64,000 nt of DNA from Amphimedon queenslandica. Taxonomy: Eukaryota > Porifera > Demospongiae > Haplosclerida > Niphatidae. The notes under the pieces were generated by a model. It was not told where the DNA came from. It did not search any database and saw only the letters and a list, made by a program, of their open reading frames with translations. The translations under genes and the position numbers were made by a program. Of this stretch, positions 54,240-64,000 are shown one piece after another (position 1 is the first letter of the stretch; each line of letters starts with the position of its first letter). The stretch lies in the NCBI RefSeq assembly GCF_000090795.2, contig NW_003546335.1, positions 52,323-116,322 on the forward strand. Reading direction: 5' to 3'.

Positions 54240-56216
54240 ATGAGTGAAGAGAATTTCCCGAGGGATTTGCTCATTCACAGTCGTCCATTGAAAGTCAACA
54301 GGTTTGTCTTTGTTGTCCCAAGCCATACCAACAAGTACTTGGAGGAATTTGTAGCTCAATGTCCCCGGATTACCACAATAAACCAATTGATCCAGACCCC
54401 AAGGGGGCACCCCTGCCCTTCTGTTTGTGTCAAAGGTCTGGTTATGAAATTAGTAACTAAAAAATCATCTTTCATGTACATAACTGATGATAAATCAACT
54501 GAGCTTCCTTCAGGGTGCATGATAAAAGTGCATTTATCTGAACGCCATGTCAAACAGCTGAAGAGTCCAGGCAGAAACTCGTTAGTCTACATAAATGGTG
54601 GTCATTACAAAGAAGACTCTAGTACTACTCGTTGCATATCAGGTGATCATTTGTGTGTGTTTGTGAGCCAATCTTTATATAGTAAGCTAAAGAAGTGCCT
54701 AGCACCAGTTGTATATGTCTCTTCGATACCATTACAAGTCGTATCTCAAGAAATAATATCAAGAAGGGTGTTTCCTACTCATCCCATTGCTAAAATTAAT
54801 AATAATAATAGCAATAATATTCAAAGACTTATGACCAGCACTCCTCGATTGTCCTTTCGTCCACTCCGTTACCCGTATTTGAGGGACCTAAAGAAAGACA
54901 CCATCATTAATGCGACTGGCTGCATACAGCACTTCAAACTCCCAAGCCTCCCAAAAACAAGGAGAGGGTATTACCAGTCATTTACAATAACAGACATGAG
55001 CTTACCTCCTGGCAAAGAAGTCTCTGTTACTGTTTTTGGTAGAGGAGAGTCTGATTTTCCCAACAATTTAAGAGTCGGGCACATTGTCATGCTTCGTAAT
55101 GTCAGTATCAATATGTACAGAATGTTTATGCAAATCACTTGCAGGTCACCTAGAAATTTATTTGTTTATGATCCTAGCAAAGAAATTGAGGTGATCAGAG
55201 AATATCCAATGTCTTCGTTAGAACTGCAAATTATAACTTCGTTGAGGGAATGGGTTTTAAATAAAGGCTTGTTAAATTCGCACAGCAGACTCTGTAAGAT
55301 ACGTGACATTGTCCCTGGACTTCATTTTGACCTGGAATGCATTATATCCTCAATTCAGATAAAAGACTCTTCACTCCATATGTCAGTCTATGATGAGACT
55401 GCATCATGCAGTATATTAGTTCCTGGTGGTATTCATCCTAGTTTCACTGTTTCAGAGGGTCACTCTGTATATCTGTTTAATATTCATGCTGCTCCATTGT
55501 ACTCTAAAGACACACAATCGTTTGAGCTTCATCTTATGCAGCATATGTTCAGAGGAATCTGTTTTTCTAAACTGCCATTGATGCAATGTCAGTATTTTGT
55601 CTCTCGTCAATTACGTTTCAGTGAAGGAAAGAGATTCACAAATCTGGCAGAGCTACTGAAGAATAAAACGATTCCTATTGTGCATCGCTGTAAAGTGAGA
55701 GTGCAAGGAATAGAGAAAGAGTCAGTTGAAGAGTGCATTTATCTGTTGTGTTCAAAATGTAACAAAGAATATCCAATGAAGAGGACTGGAGATGATACCA
55801 CTCTAGCATCAGAGCTCACTCAAGAGTGTGTGTCCTGCAGAAAGGATGGAAAGTTGATGTATGCATATTTAATTCCACTCTATATTACAGATGACACTGC
55901 TAGCATGACAGTCCCAGCTGTCAAAAAAGAAGCTCAGGTTTTATTTAGGGACCTCAAGCCTTCCAATCCGTACCTCGATCAAGAGTTTAGAAACAAACTT
56001 TTAAGATACATTGAAATTCTAATTGGAAGAAATCCTTTTGACACAAAGTCTGATGATACTGTTTCTTTGTCTCCCCTTTCTCCTCCTCCTCTCCCTCCTA
56101 TACTTGACTGCTGCATTATCTCCTATTACGTTGGCTCCACTCCAAAGAGTGAAGAGGAAAGGAGAAATGCCAGAATTCGATATCAAATCAGCAACACTCA
56201 ATTAATAACTTATTAA
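54183..56216 (+). CDS. POT1: Protection of telomeres 1 (POT1), intronless
   Basis: A single open frame of 677 residues; the Met at 54240 (MSEENFPRD) would give 658 and leaves more room for a promoter. POT1 binds single-stranded telomeric G-strand DNA through two OB folds and TPP1 through its C-terminus. OB1 starts at about 239 (NATGCIQHFKLP, QSFTITDMS, VTVFGRG, DFPNNLRVGHIVML). OB2 follows (LREWVLNK, LCKIRDIVPGLHFDLECII, SMSVYDE-type strand, LHMSVYDETASCSI). The C-terminal part has a CSKC...CVSC zinc-type set at about 522-562 as in the OB3/HJR region. About 235 extra N-terminal residues precede OB1. It is intronless although its neighbours are spliced. Confidence 0.85.
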   Translation: MTVHPTTHVESFGRVSEFVMSEENFPRDLLIHSRPLKVNRFVFVVPSHTNKYLEEFVAQCPRITTINQLIQTPRGHPCPSVCVKGLVMKLVTKKSSFMYITDDKSTELPSGCMIKVHLSERHVKQLKSPGRNSLVYINGGHYKEDSSTTRCISGDHLCVFVSQSLYSKLKKCLAPVVYVSSIPLQVVSQEIISRRVFPTHPIAKINNNNSNNIQRLMTSTPRLSFRPLRYPYLRDLKKDTIINATGCIQHFKLPSLPKTRRGYYQSFTITDMSLPPGKEVSVTVFGRGESDFPNNLRVGHIVMLRNVSINMYRMFMQITCRSPRNLFVYDPSKEIEVIREYPMSSLELQIITSLREWVLNKGLLNSHSRLCKIRDIVPGLHFDLECIISSIQIKDSSLHMSVYDETASCSILVPGGIHPSFTVSEGHSVYLFNIHAAPLYSKDTQSFELHLMQHMFRGICFSKLPLMQCQYFVSRQLRFSEGKRFTNLAELLKNKTIPIVHRCKVRVQGIEKESVEECIYLLCSKCNKEYPMKRTGDDTTLASELTQECVSCRKDGKLMYAYLIPLYITDDTASMTVPAVKKEAQVLFRDLKPSNPYLDQEFRNKLLRYIEILIGRNPFDTKSDDTVSLSPLSPPPLPPILDCCIISYYVGSTPKSEEERRNARIRYQISNTQLITY

Positions 56217-56303
56217 AAAGCTAACTTTACTAGCAATATTATGATAACTAAATTATAATTATATAATATGACTGTGTACTATTGTTATGTGTAAAAATAA
56301 TTT

Positions 56304-59300
56304 TTATTTAAAGGCTGATTTATTTTGATTGATCCACAGTTCAGTGTAGTACGAGTTTGGATTGCTAATGAGGTCATAATGGTTTCCACTTTCAATGATC
56401 TTCCCATTCATTAGAACATAGATTATATCAGCATCAATGATTGTTGAGAGTCGATGTGCTATGAATATTGATGTCCTTCCCTCTGTTATTTTTCTCACAG
56501 CTTTCAATATATTCTGTAAAAAGTAATAAGCACAATAAGCTGATTTCAACAAATATATGGCCATTTTGAAAAATGTGCCAATTTCTGAAAATTACCTAAG
56601 GCTATAGCCCATGGTTTTTTCTGAAAAATGGCTAAAAAATCACCCCCAAATTTTATTACATTTTCTAATGTGTATTGATGTCCTTATGCTATGTAGAAAG
56701 TTTGAACTGATTCCGACTTCAATTTTTCAAGTTATGGCCACTTTTAAAAATAGGCCATTTTCTGAAAAAATCCCTGTACTATAGCCCATGGTTTTTTCCG
56801 AAAAATGGCTAAAAAATCACCTCCAATTTTTATTACATTTTCTGATACGTATTGATGTCCTTATGCTGTGTAAAAAGTTTGAGCCAATTCTGACTTCAAT
56901 TTTTCAAGTTATGGCCACTTTTAAAAATAGGCCATTTTCTGAAAAAATCCCTGTACTATAGCCCATAGTTTTTCTGAAAAATGGCTAAAAAATCACCCCA
57001 ATTTTTATGACATTTTCTGATACGTATTGATGTCTTTATACTGTGTAAAAAGTTTGAGCCAATTCCGATTACAATTTTTCAAGTTATGGCCATTTTAAAA
57101 ATATGCCATTTTCTGAAAAAATCCCTGTACTATAGCCCATGGTTTTTTTTCCGAAAAATGGCTAAAAAATCACCCCCAATTTTTATTACATTTTTTGATA
57201 CATATTGCTGTCCTTATGTTGTGTAGAAAGTTTGAACTGATTCCGACTTCAATTTTTCAAGTTATGGCCACTTTTAAAAATAGGCCATTTTCTGAAAAAA
57301 TCCCTGTATGGTTTTTTCCGAAAAATGGCTAAAAAATCACTCTCAATTTTTATGACATTTTTTGATACGTATTGATGTCCTTATGCTATGTAGAAAGTTT
57401 GAGCTGATTCTGACTTCAATTTTTTAAGTTATGGCCATTTAAAAAAATATGCCATTTTCTGAAAAATACCCAAGTATAGCCCATGTTTTTTTCCAAAAAA
57501 TGGCTATGAAATCACCCCCAATTTTTATTACATTTTTTGATACAAATTGATGTCCTTATGCTATGTAGCTGTTATCATTATCATTACCTGTTCAGTTATA
57601 GAGTCTAGGGAAGATGTTGCTTCATCATAGACCAGTATAGGAGCATCCTTCAATATTGCTCTTGCTATTGCAACACGTTGCTTCTCTCCTCCTATTAAAA
57701 CATGTTGTATTATCAATACAAGCAATATATATAGTTTGTATGCAATGCATCATATCTTAAAATATAGCTACAACTTAAGCACCATGAGTACCAATGCTCC
57801 CATACCTGACAGTTTCAGTCCTCTTTCTCCAACCTGTGTCTCATATTGGAGTGGCATTGAACTAATAGTCTCCTTCAGACCAGCTGTGTCTATAGCCTCC
57901 AGTACTTCATCCTTGCTTGCACTTAGTCTCCCATATTGTATATTGTGAAGGATTGTGTTGTGAAAGAGGACACAGTCCTGAGGGACAACACCAATAGCTC
58001 TCCTAAGACTATCAATTGATACATCACTTATGTCTTGATCTCCTATCAGTATCCTTCCTTGAGGAGGATCATAAAAACGATACAGCAATCGCACTATCGT
58101 GGACTTCCTATAAAAATTGTGACAGGAGTAAAATTACTATTTTTAGCTCATTTTCTTACTGACCCAGATCCACTTCCGCCAACTATTGCAACCTTCTTTC
58201 CAGCTGGTACAGTAAATGAGAGACCGTTGAGTATATTCTTATCTCCAACATAACCAAATGAGACATTGTCAAATGTAATAGTGTTTGATTCTGGAGACAG
58301 TAGAAGATTTGGTGCATTAGGTTTTTCCTTATAAATGAAAGGAGATGACAGTAAATAAAAGGGAAGAAGTTTAAGTAGCAGTAGATTAAGAGGAGAGAGA
58401 GAGAGACTGTCATACTTTTATTTGTGAGTGAATATTTAGTAAGTTAAACATTGTTTGCATATCAATCAGTGACTGTCTCACATCTCTATAAACTGATCCC
58501 AAAAAATTCAGAGGCAAAGAGAGCTGAAATAGAAGCCCATTGACCATTACTAGGTCACCAACAGTGAGAGTACCTAAAAGTAAGAGTGGATAATTATTTG
58601 CTAAAAGTATAAAGCAAAAATAATGAAAAATAAAAGCAATAAAAAAAGAAAAAAATACACCCCTGGTGGGACTCGAACCCACAACCTTTGAATTAGAAGT
58701 CCAATGCGCTAATCCATTGCGCCACAGGGGTCACGTTACAGGTGAGCTTCAAATCCGATTAGTAATTCCTTTTCGCATACCTGATGTTATTCCATGACTG
58801 GCCATTAGCATTACAGCAGTCAGTGACACGCCAAAGACAGCATTCTGCCCAAAATTCAATGCAGACAACGATGTAACCGTCTTTAATGAAGCATCCTCAT
58901 ATCTGGCAAGGACTTTATCATATTCATCTGCTTCATAAGCTTCATTGTTAAACAACTGTACAATAGGAATAAATCAAGAGATGAATATGAATAGAGAAAT
59001 AATGATATTTAATGTAGCAGTCACTACACTATACCTTAACAGTTTCATAGTTAATCAGAGAATCGATTGCTTTTGATCCAGATTCATTGTCAGCATTGTT
59101 CATTCGAACACGAAACTTTGTCCTAATATGATCATGAATAAAATAATGTATAATAATACAATCATGAATAAAATAGAGTAGGAATCATACCTCCATTGTG
59201 TCATGGCTAACGTGTAGAGTGTGTATACTCCAATAGTCCCTACTGTTAACAGTCCATATGAGAGCCCACACCGATATGTCTACAAGTATTATTATTAGTA

Positions 59301-61060
59301 TTAGGATTAACAGAGTAGAGAGTACCAGTATTCCTGCAACAAGTCCAACTTCAAAGAAAGTAGGAAATACATTGAAGACAAGAGCAGAGAGTATAAAATT
59401 GATACCTCTAATGAAAAAATAGAGGGAAAAAGAGAGTGAGTGAGAGAGAGAGAGGAAGAAGTGAGAGGCAAACCTAGTTCCTCTATCAACAGCTCTAGAC
59501 ATTGCTCCTGTGTGTCTTGATACATGATAGCTGAGATCAAGCGAATGAAGATGCAAGAATGTCCTCCTTGCAACACGACGTATTGATGACTGAGCTACCT
59601 TTGCAAATACAGCATTCCGTAGCTCATTGAATAATGAAGCACCAATCCTGGCAGCTCCATCTAGAGTGTAAGAGACATAATTATTATTAAAAGAGTCTTG
59701 GGCATATGTATCAGAAAAATATATTAAAATGAAGAGTTCTCTTCTAGTCATTTTTTGGCAAAATTTTGTAGCAACTTTTAAAATTCATTAAAAAATCCAA
59801 TTTCAATCAGAATCAGCTCAAACTTGCTACACAACATAAGAACATGTATATGTATCACGAAAAAATATAAAAATAAATATTTCCCCTAGTCATTTTTTGC
59901 AAAATCTGCTATTATTTTAAGACTCACATCCTAACAATAAAGCTGTTGCTCCTGTGATTAAAGCTCCTTCTGTTGTAGCAAGATCAGGCAATTTGCTATA
60001 ACTATCCACAGCATATTTGAAGAAAAAAGGAACTTGCACATTCAACAACTAAAAAAATGAAATTAAACTGAGACAACAAGACTGAGACACACAATAAAAG
60101 AGTAAGAAAGAGAAAGAGAGAGAGACTACACCCTGTCATATTAACCTTAGCTCCAAACAATAGTCCAACAGCAGTCACCACACGGACTTTAAGAGCCGGC
60201 TTATCTCTCGGCCATATGTGACTCCACATTGATCTGAGTATCCTCCAACCTGACAGCTGGACCTCATCATCAGTTACATAGCTAGCACTGTGCTGTATCC
60301 TGCTAGGGATCTATTTTACAGTGACAGGACTTTATAATGACACAATTACAAAATAAAATATGAGATTTTCACCTCAAATTTGGTAATTTATGCATCAAAG
60401 TGGGTGACAATTTTCACCCAAATTTGGTAATTTTCACATTGAATTGATTGAAGATTTTGTTAATAGACTTATCTTATTATCTTTTAACATATATCAGCAG
60501 GTGACTTAATGTAAAAGAATTTTAGCTGATCGATCACTATCATAAATGCATTTAAATGCATGGACATTCACTGCAAGTAGACAGTATATGTTTAATGACA
60601 TGATTGGGATTGATTGAGCCCTGCTGGCAATAGATATTAACATAAATAATAATTTGATATATGACGTAAGGATCTTAATAGCTATCATCACTAATATACC
60701 CAACAATGACTTGTACTAACTGTATTGCAATTAATTAATTAATTAATTAAAACTCACATAATGGCATGAATGAATTATTTTCTGTTTTCTATTAGCAATG
60801 CGACCACTAGCCCAGTGATGTCCTCTTCTCAAAACCTGTTAGAATTAAAATATGGATTGTGAATATTAATCTACCTGAAGGTTTCTTTTACAAAGTAAAA
60901 CTGATGTCCTATAATAAAAGATGGTTACAACAACCCTTCCCTGCATTATGGGGGACTGGACCTGAGGCTGAATCCAAATTTTTAACCCTTTGACAACTGG
61001 GTTTTATAATTTAATTCTCACTTCACTTTGTACACACTTGAGGGCACGAGGATTCATCAT
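56304..61060 (-). CDS. ABCB7: Mitochondrial ABC transporter ABCB7/Atm1
   Basis: Fourteen exons give 653 residues (5' to 3': 61022-61060, 60758-60835, 60146-60310, 59928-60048, 59474-59660, 59326-59407, 59191-59279, 59035-59122, 58781-58955, 58416-58573, 58164-58327, 57806-58107, 57588-57691, 56304-56513). ABCB7 exports a sulfur compound from the matrix for cytosolic iron-sulfur assembly. Blocks include [70 protein letters not shown], Walker A GGSGSGKST, Q-loop VVPQDCVLF, signature LSGGEKQR, Walker [14 protein letters not shown] and H-loop IFIAHRLST. The N-terminus is short and the start (two adjacent ATGs) is the least certain part. The C-terminal Cys tail of the human protein is missing. Confidence 0.93.
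56575..57575. repeat. Repeat family B array, about six units of ~175 bp, in ABCB7 intron 13
   Basis: Six head-to-tail units contain CCCATGGTTTTTTCCGAAAA, TGGCTAAAAAATCACCCCCA, ATTTTTATTACATTTTCTGA, ATTGATGTCCTTATGC, TCAAGTTATGGCCACTTTTA and AAAATCCCTGTACTATAGCC. It makes up nearly all of the longest ABCB7 intron. Confidence 0.9.
58658..58731 (-). tRNA. tRNA-Arg (TCT)
   Basis: A complete 74-nt cloverleaf on the minus strand: acceptor ACCCCTG pairs CAGGGGT with discriminator G; D arm GCGC..GCGC; anticodon arm TTGGA-CTTCTAA-TTCAA with anticodon TCT; T arm GTGGG-TTCGAGT-CCCAC. There is no intron. It sits inside intron 9 of ABCB7 on the same strand and contains intact internal A and B boxes (TGGCGCAATGG, GGTTCGAGTCC). 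Confidence 0.95.
59740..59900. repeat. Repeat family A fragment in ABCB7 intron 4
   Basis: It contains AATCAGCTCAAACTTGCTAC, ACAACATAAGAACATGTATA and TGTATCACGAAAAAATATAA. The palindrome is absent. Confidence 0.75.
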
Positions 61061-61151
61061 TAGCTGAGGTTGTAGCTCAGGCCCAGGACTTATCCTTTAA
61101 TATCTTCTATATATATATATATATGTATTCCCTCGGTGAGGATTGAGAAAG
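61061..61151. promoter_or_regulatory. Divergent promoter of ABCB7 and NUS1
   Basis: Only 91 bases lie between the start codons, including a (TA)n tract at about 61112-61125. A shared bidirectional promoter with very short 5' UTRs is inferred. Confidence 0.45.
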
Positions 61152-62661
61152 ATGCTCAGTTATCGACCAGTTCTTTCTTCTGCTGCTCTCTACTCTGTTC
61201 ACTTTCTGTCCCGCCTAAGGTCAGCCCTCGCCCTCTTCTGGGGATGGACAGTCTCGGCCTTCTTTGGTATCCTAAAGCATAAAGGGACAAAGGCTCCTCT
61301 TATTCAGAAAGATGCTAAACTGTTGGAAAAGATACCGTATCATCTGGCATTTGTAATGGCAGAGGAGGATATTTATCACGAGTATTTGGTTCGATTGATA
61401 GCTTGGGCCTTCCTCTCCGGAGTACAATATGTATCCATATACGATCAGAGAGGTAAGGGATGGGTCATTAACCTTGTTATTGTATGAGGAGGGAGAAAGA
61501 AGACACTAATCATATTTTTTGTCATTGCATCATCTTTATTATTATTATTATTATCATTATTATGTTTTCAGTCAATTATATTACAAGTTGTTTATAGGAA
61601 AGCTAAAAAGTGATGTAGTAAAGCTCCGGCGGTTGGTGAATGATCAATACCAATCATTAGTTAACTCACTTTCAACACTGATCAATGTAGTAACCACTGA
61701 TGACATTGGTAAAACCACCACACCAGGAACTAACACAGGTACTGTACATAATGCCTGTACTGTAGGTGGATATTTTATTGCATACACACATAGATGAAAT
61801 TGAGTGGGTGTTTGTGTTATTATTTATCAGTGCAACAATGATTCAAGGTCATTTACCTAACTTGGCTGGAATACATTTCAGTTCCATGTCAATGAGATAC
61901 TTGTTAAGTAATTTGTGTTACAATAAACTTACTGATACATGCACATGCACAGAGGACTACCATTCAGTTTTAATTATTGTGATGAACTGTTATCCTTACT
62001 GAATACCTTAATAATATTGATAAATATTTCAACTTTCTGTTTTGGAATGTATTCAGTATCATTGTTTTTAACTTTCTGTTTTTAAGTATATTTGGTATCA
62101 TTGTCCAATTAATCATAACATAATTGGCATTGGATTATGTTAATGTTTGTATTTGATTTTATGTATAGGTTTATGGCTTCTGGTCCTATCAAGTGATGAT
62201 GGACATAACTCTATTGTAAATGTTGCCAAGTCACTTTGTGAAGAGGCACAGGTTTCATCGATAAAACCACATGTAGATATTTCTATCATCAGCAGCAAAA
62301 TATCCAGTAAGAGTTAAGAGAAAATAATGAATGATTTGCACATTAATAATGACAATGATGATAATAGTATTTTTATTATTTTAAAAATAGTATCGAATTT
62401 CCTACCAGATCCTGATTTAGCAATTGTATGTGGCAGTACCAAGTCATTACTGGGATATCCTCCATGGACATCTCCACTAACAGAAATAATGTAAGCAAGT
62501 TTGAAATACACTGTATTCATTTGCAATCAGTTGTCATTGTTAATAAAAATGCTTTTTATTTATTTTACAGGTGGTTATCTTCTCATTATAAATGCAGCTA
62601 CTTTGAATTTCATTCTGTCCTGTATCAATATGCACAAAGTCAACAGAGATATGGGAAATAA
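61152..62661 (+). CDS. NUS1: Dehydrodolichyl diphosphate synthase subunit NUS1 (Nogo-B receptor)
   Basis: Five exons (61152-61452, 61598-61738, 62169-62306, 62391-62490, 62571-62661) give 256 residues. NUS1 pairs with DHDDS to make the long-chain polyprenyl diphosphate used for dolichol and N-glycosylation at the ER. An N-terminal hydrophobic segment (SALALFWGWTVSAFFGIL) precedes the cis-prenyltransferase-like fold: LEKIPYHLAFVMAEED, GVQYVSIYDQRG, WLLVLSSDDGHNSIV, PDPDLAIVCG, GYPPWTSPLTEI. The C-terminus RYGK keeps the RxG motif that completes the active site of the partner. It lacks the catalytic Asp, as expected for this subunit. Confidence 0.92.
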
Positions 62662-62948
62662 CATTTAGTCGGACAATATTAAATTTAAAATAATTACAGT
62701 CGATGGTTATTTAATTTCTTATTTTTGTGGTTTCATGTTAATAAATTATTTTGATTACCAGCTATAAATTAACAACAGATTCATTCAGCAGTATTGATCT
62801 TCTTTTCTAAGTGCCAATGAATCAACATCTCTTAATAATCAACGAAAAATAACTAGAAATCAACCAGAAAATATTAGATACATACATAAAGTCAACAAAA
62901 TAATAGGATAGTAAACAAATTAATTCATTAGTTAAATTGGTTCACATT

Positions 62949-64000
62949 TCAATCCTCCTCATCATCTTGAATAATACCAATGAGTGGCTCACGTTCACCT
63001 TTATCATCATCCATTATTAATTCTGTCCTCCTAATTGATTTTGAAGGCTGAGACTGACTTGTCCTCCATTGTATACCGAACCTGCTACTTTTAATCTTAA
63101 GCCTATGCTTACATTGTAAACAGAATATACCAATGGACCCTACCACCATGTATAGCAGTGGAATTAATGTCATCATGTGCACCAGTACGCTAGTATAGAT
63201 TGTCTTCCTATTCTCCAACTCTTCCTCTCTCTCAAGAAGCGAGTACAGTACTAAAAGATCAAGGAGGAGAAGCATGTCAATGACGTTGAGGATATGCTTT
63301 TTGTATGGTTGTACAACAAAGTGAAGAGACAGCAATAGAACTAGTAGCAATTGTGGGCCTAAAGGATTCCCAGCAAAGACTAATATAAGATAGAGAATGA
63401 ACGAGATGTAATATACAACACAATACCAACGATGTTTATCTACATAGCAAGACTGAAATTCATCAAATATCGGCTTAAAACGATGCAAACGAAAAATACG
63501 ACTAGATAGTTCAAAATTAGACATGGCTAAAACACTGATAAAAGGTAGAATAGCAAGACTAATGATAGCAATAGCAGCCAAACCAACTATAATATGATCC
63601 CTTCCAAAGTACTTGGCATAAGGATCCTCAGCAGTGTACCAGGAATCTCCAATGATTAATGGTTCAAGCATGTGAATACTACTATCAGTCATAGACCAGA
63701 AAGACAACATCATCAATAGGCAGATGGCTTGCATTGGTGAGTCTTGTATTTTATCAAGGTGAGGGCAGCATCGACCCATTCCCACCAATAGTAGCAATAT
63801 TATCCACACTAGAAGTGGCCCAAGGTAATAAAATGATTTTATCAGTAGTAATTTTGTGTCAGGAATTCCAAAGCACCATGGTATCTCACCAAATATTTCT
63901 AAGTTTACCAGATATATGGAAGTAATGGAACTGACAATAACCTTCAAAATATGATACCGGGGATAATAGCCAAGAGGCATTTGACCAATAATGGCTAAAA
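62949..64000 (-). CDS. Multipass membrane protein, C-terminal part (runs off the window)
   Basis: An open frame of at least 350 residues continues past position 64000 upstream. It contains seven to eight hydrophobic helices (for example LLVWIILLLLVG, HIIVGLAAIAIISLAILPF, FILYLILVFAG, LLLVLLLSLHFVV, LLLLDLLVLYSLL), then a basic juxtamembrane stretch and an acidic tail (MDDDKGEREPLIG...DDEED). RFKPIFDEFQSCYVDKHRWY between helices is a block I associate with the membrane-anchoring end of very large sponge surface proteins with extracellular repeats; this is recollection, not a search. Function is unknown; it could be receptor-like. Confidence 0.6.
   Translation of the reverse strand, partial: LAIIGQMPLGYYPRYHILKVIVSSITSIYLVNLEIFGEIPWCFGIPDTKLLLIKSFYYLGPLLVWIILLLLVGMGRCCPHLDKIQDSPMQAICLLMMLSFWSMTDSSIHMLEPLIIGDSWYTAEDPYAKYFGRDHIIVGLAAIAIISLAILPFISVLAMSNFELSSRIFRLHRFKPIFDEFQSCYVDKHRWYCVVYYISFILYLILVFAGNPLGPQLLLVLLLSLHFVVQPYKKHILNVIDMLLLLDLLVLYSLLEREEELENRKTIYTSVLVHMMTLIPLLYMVVGSIGIFCLQCKHRLKIKSSRFGIQWRTSQSQPSKSIRRTELIMDDDKGEREPLIGIIQDDEED

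Overview
This is a eukaryotic (animal) nuclear window. It is AT-rich and compact, with about 16 spliced protein genes separated by tens to hundreds of bases. Introns are small and GT-AG, there is one intron-nested tRNA, and there are no operons. The gene content (LATS kinase, ABI, sestrin, DCAF6, POT1, RAB39) is metazoan. A broken gene of the spongin short-chain-collagen type, sponge-style membrane proteins and expanded MATH exons point to a demosponge, most like Amphimedon queenslandica. That assignment is inference from recognition; no search was run. I derived exon boundaries by hand from splice signals, reading-frame phase and family similarity, and every multi-exon model given closes in frame.

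Layout. 0-4.4 kb: two terminal MATH exons of TRAF type, a decayed short-chain-collagen-like gene, and a single-pass membrane protein. 4.5-10.1 kb: sestrin (minus) and RAB39 (plus), head to head across a promoter rich in TCACGTGA. 10.7-13.6 kb: tandem ML-domain lipid-binding genes and a secreted PQQ-like propeller. 14-21.7 kb: ABI with exon-encoded polyproline modules, then the oxoglutarate carrier SLC25A11. 21.7-29.7 kb: an 8-kb gap with no recognisable protein gene. It holds a CCAAT/E2F/TATA-type promoter, a long hairpin, tandem repeats and a duplicated, apparently constrained 102-bp element. 29.7-39 kb: NUP43 (carrying two MITEs in introns) and EEF1AKMT1. 39.4-43 kb: LATS. 43.9-51.4 kb: NDUFAF4 and DCAF6, divergent. 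51.5-56.2 kb: an MBD4-type glycosylase without an MBD, a 112-residue unknown gene, and intronless POT1. 56.3-62.7 kb: ABCB7 (with tRNA-Arg in an intron) and NUS1, divergent. 62.9-64 kb: the C-terminal end of a multipass membrane protein that runs off the window.

Most are housekeeping or signalling genes with no shared pathway. Some thematic links exist: sestrin and RAB39 (nutrient and lysosome biology), ABCB7, SLC25A11 and NDUFAF4 (mitochondrion), LATS (Hippo pathway) and ABI (WAVE actin regulation). Recurrent non-coding structure includes two related intron-dwelling tandem repeat families, one centred on a perfect 20-bp palindrome, and five head-to-head gene pairs with short shared promoters, some carrying CACGTG E-boxes.
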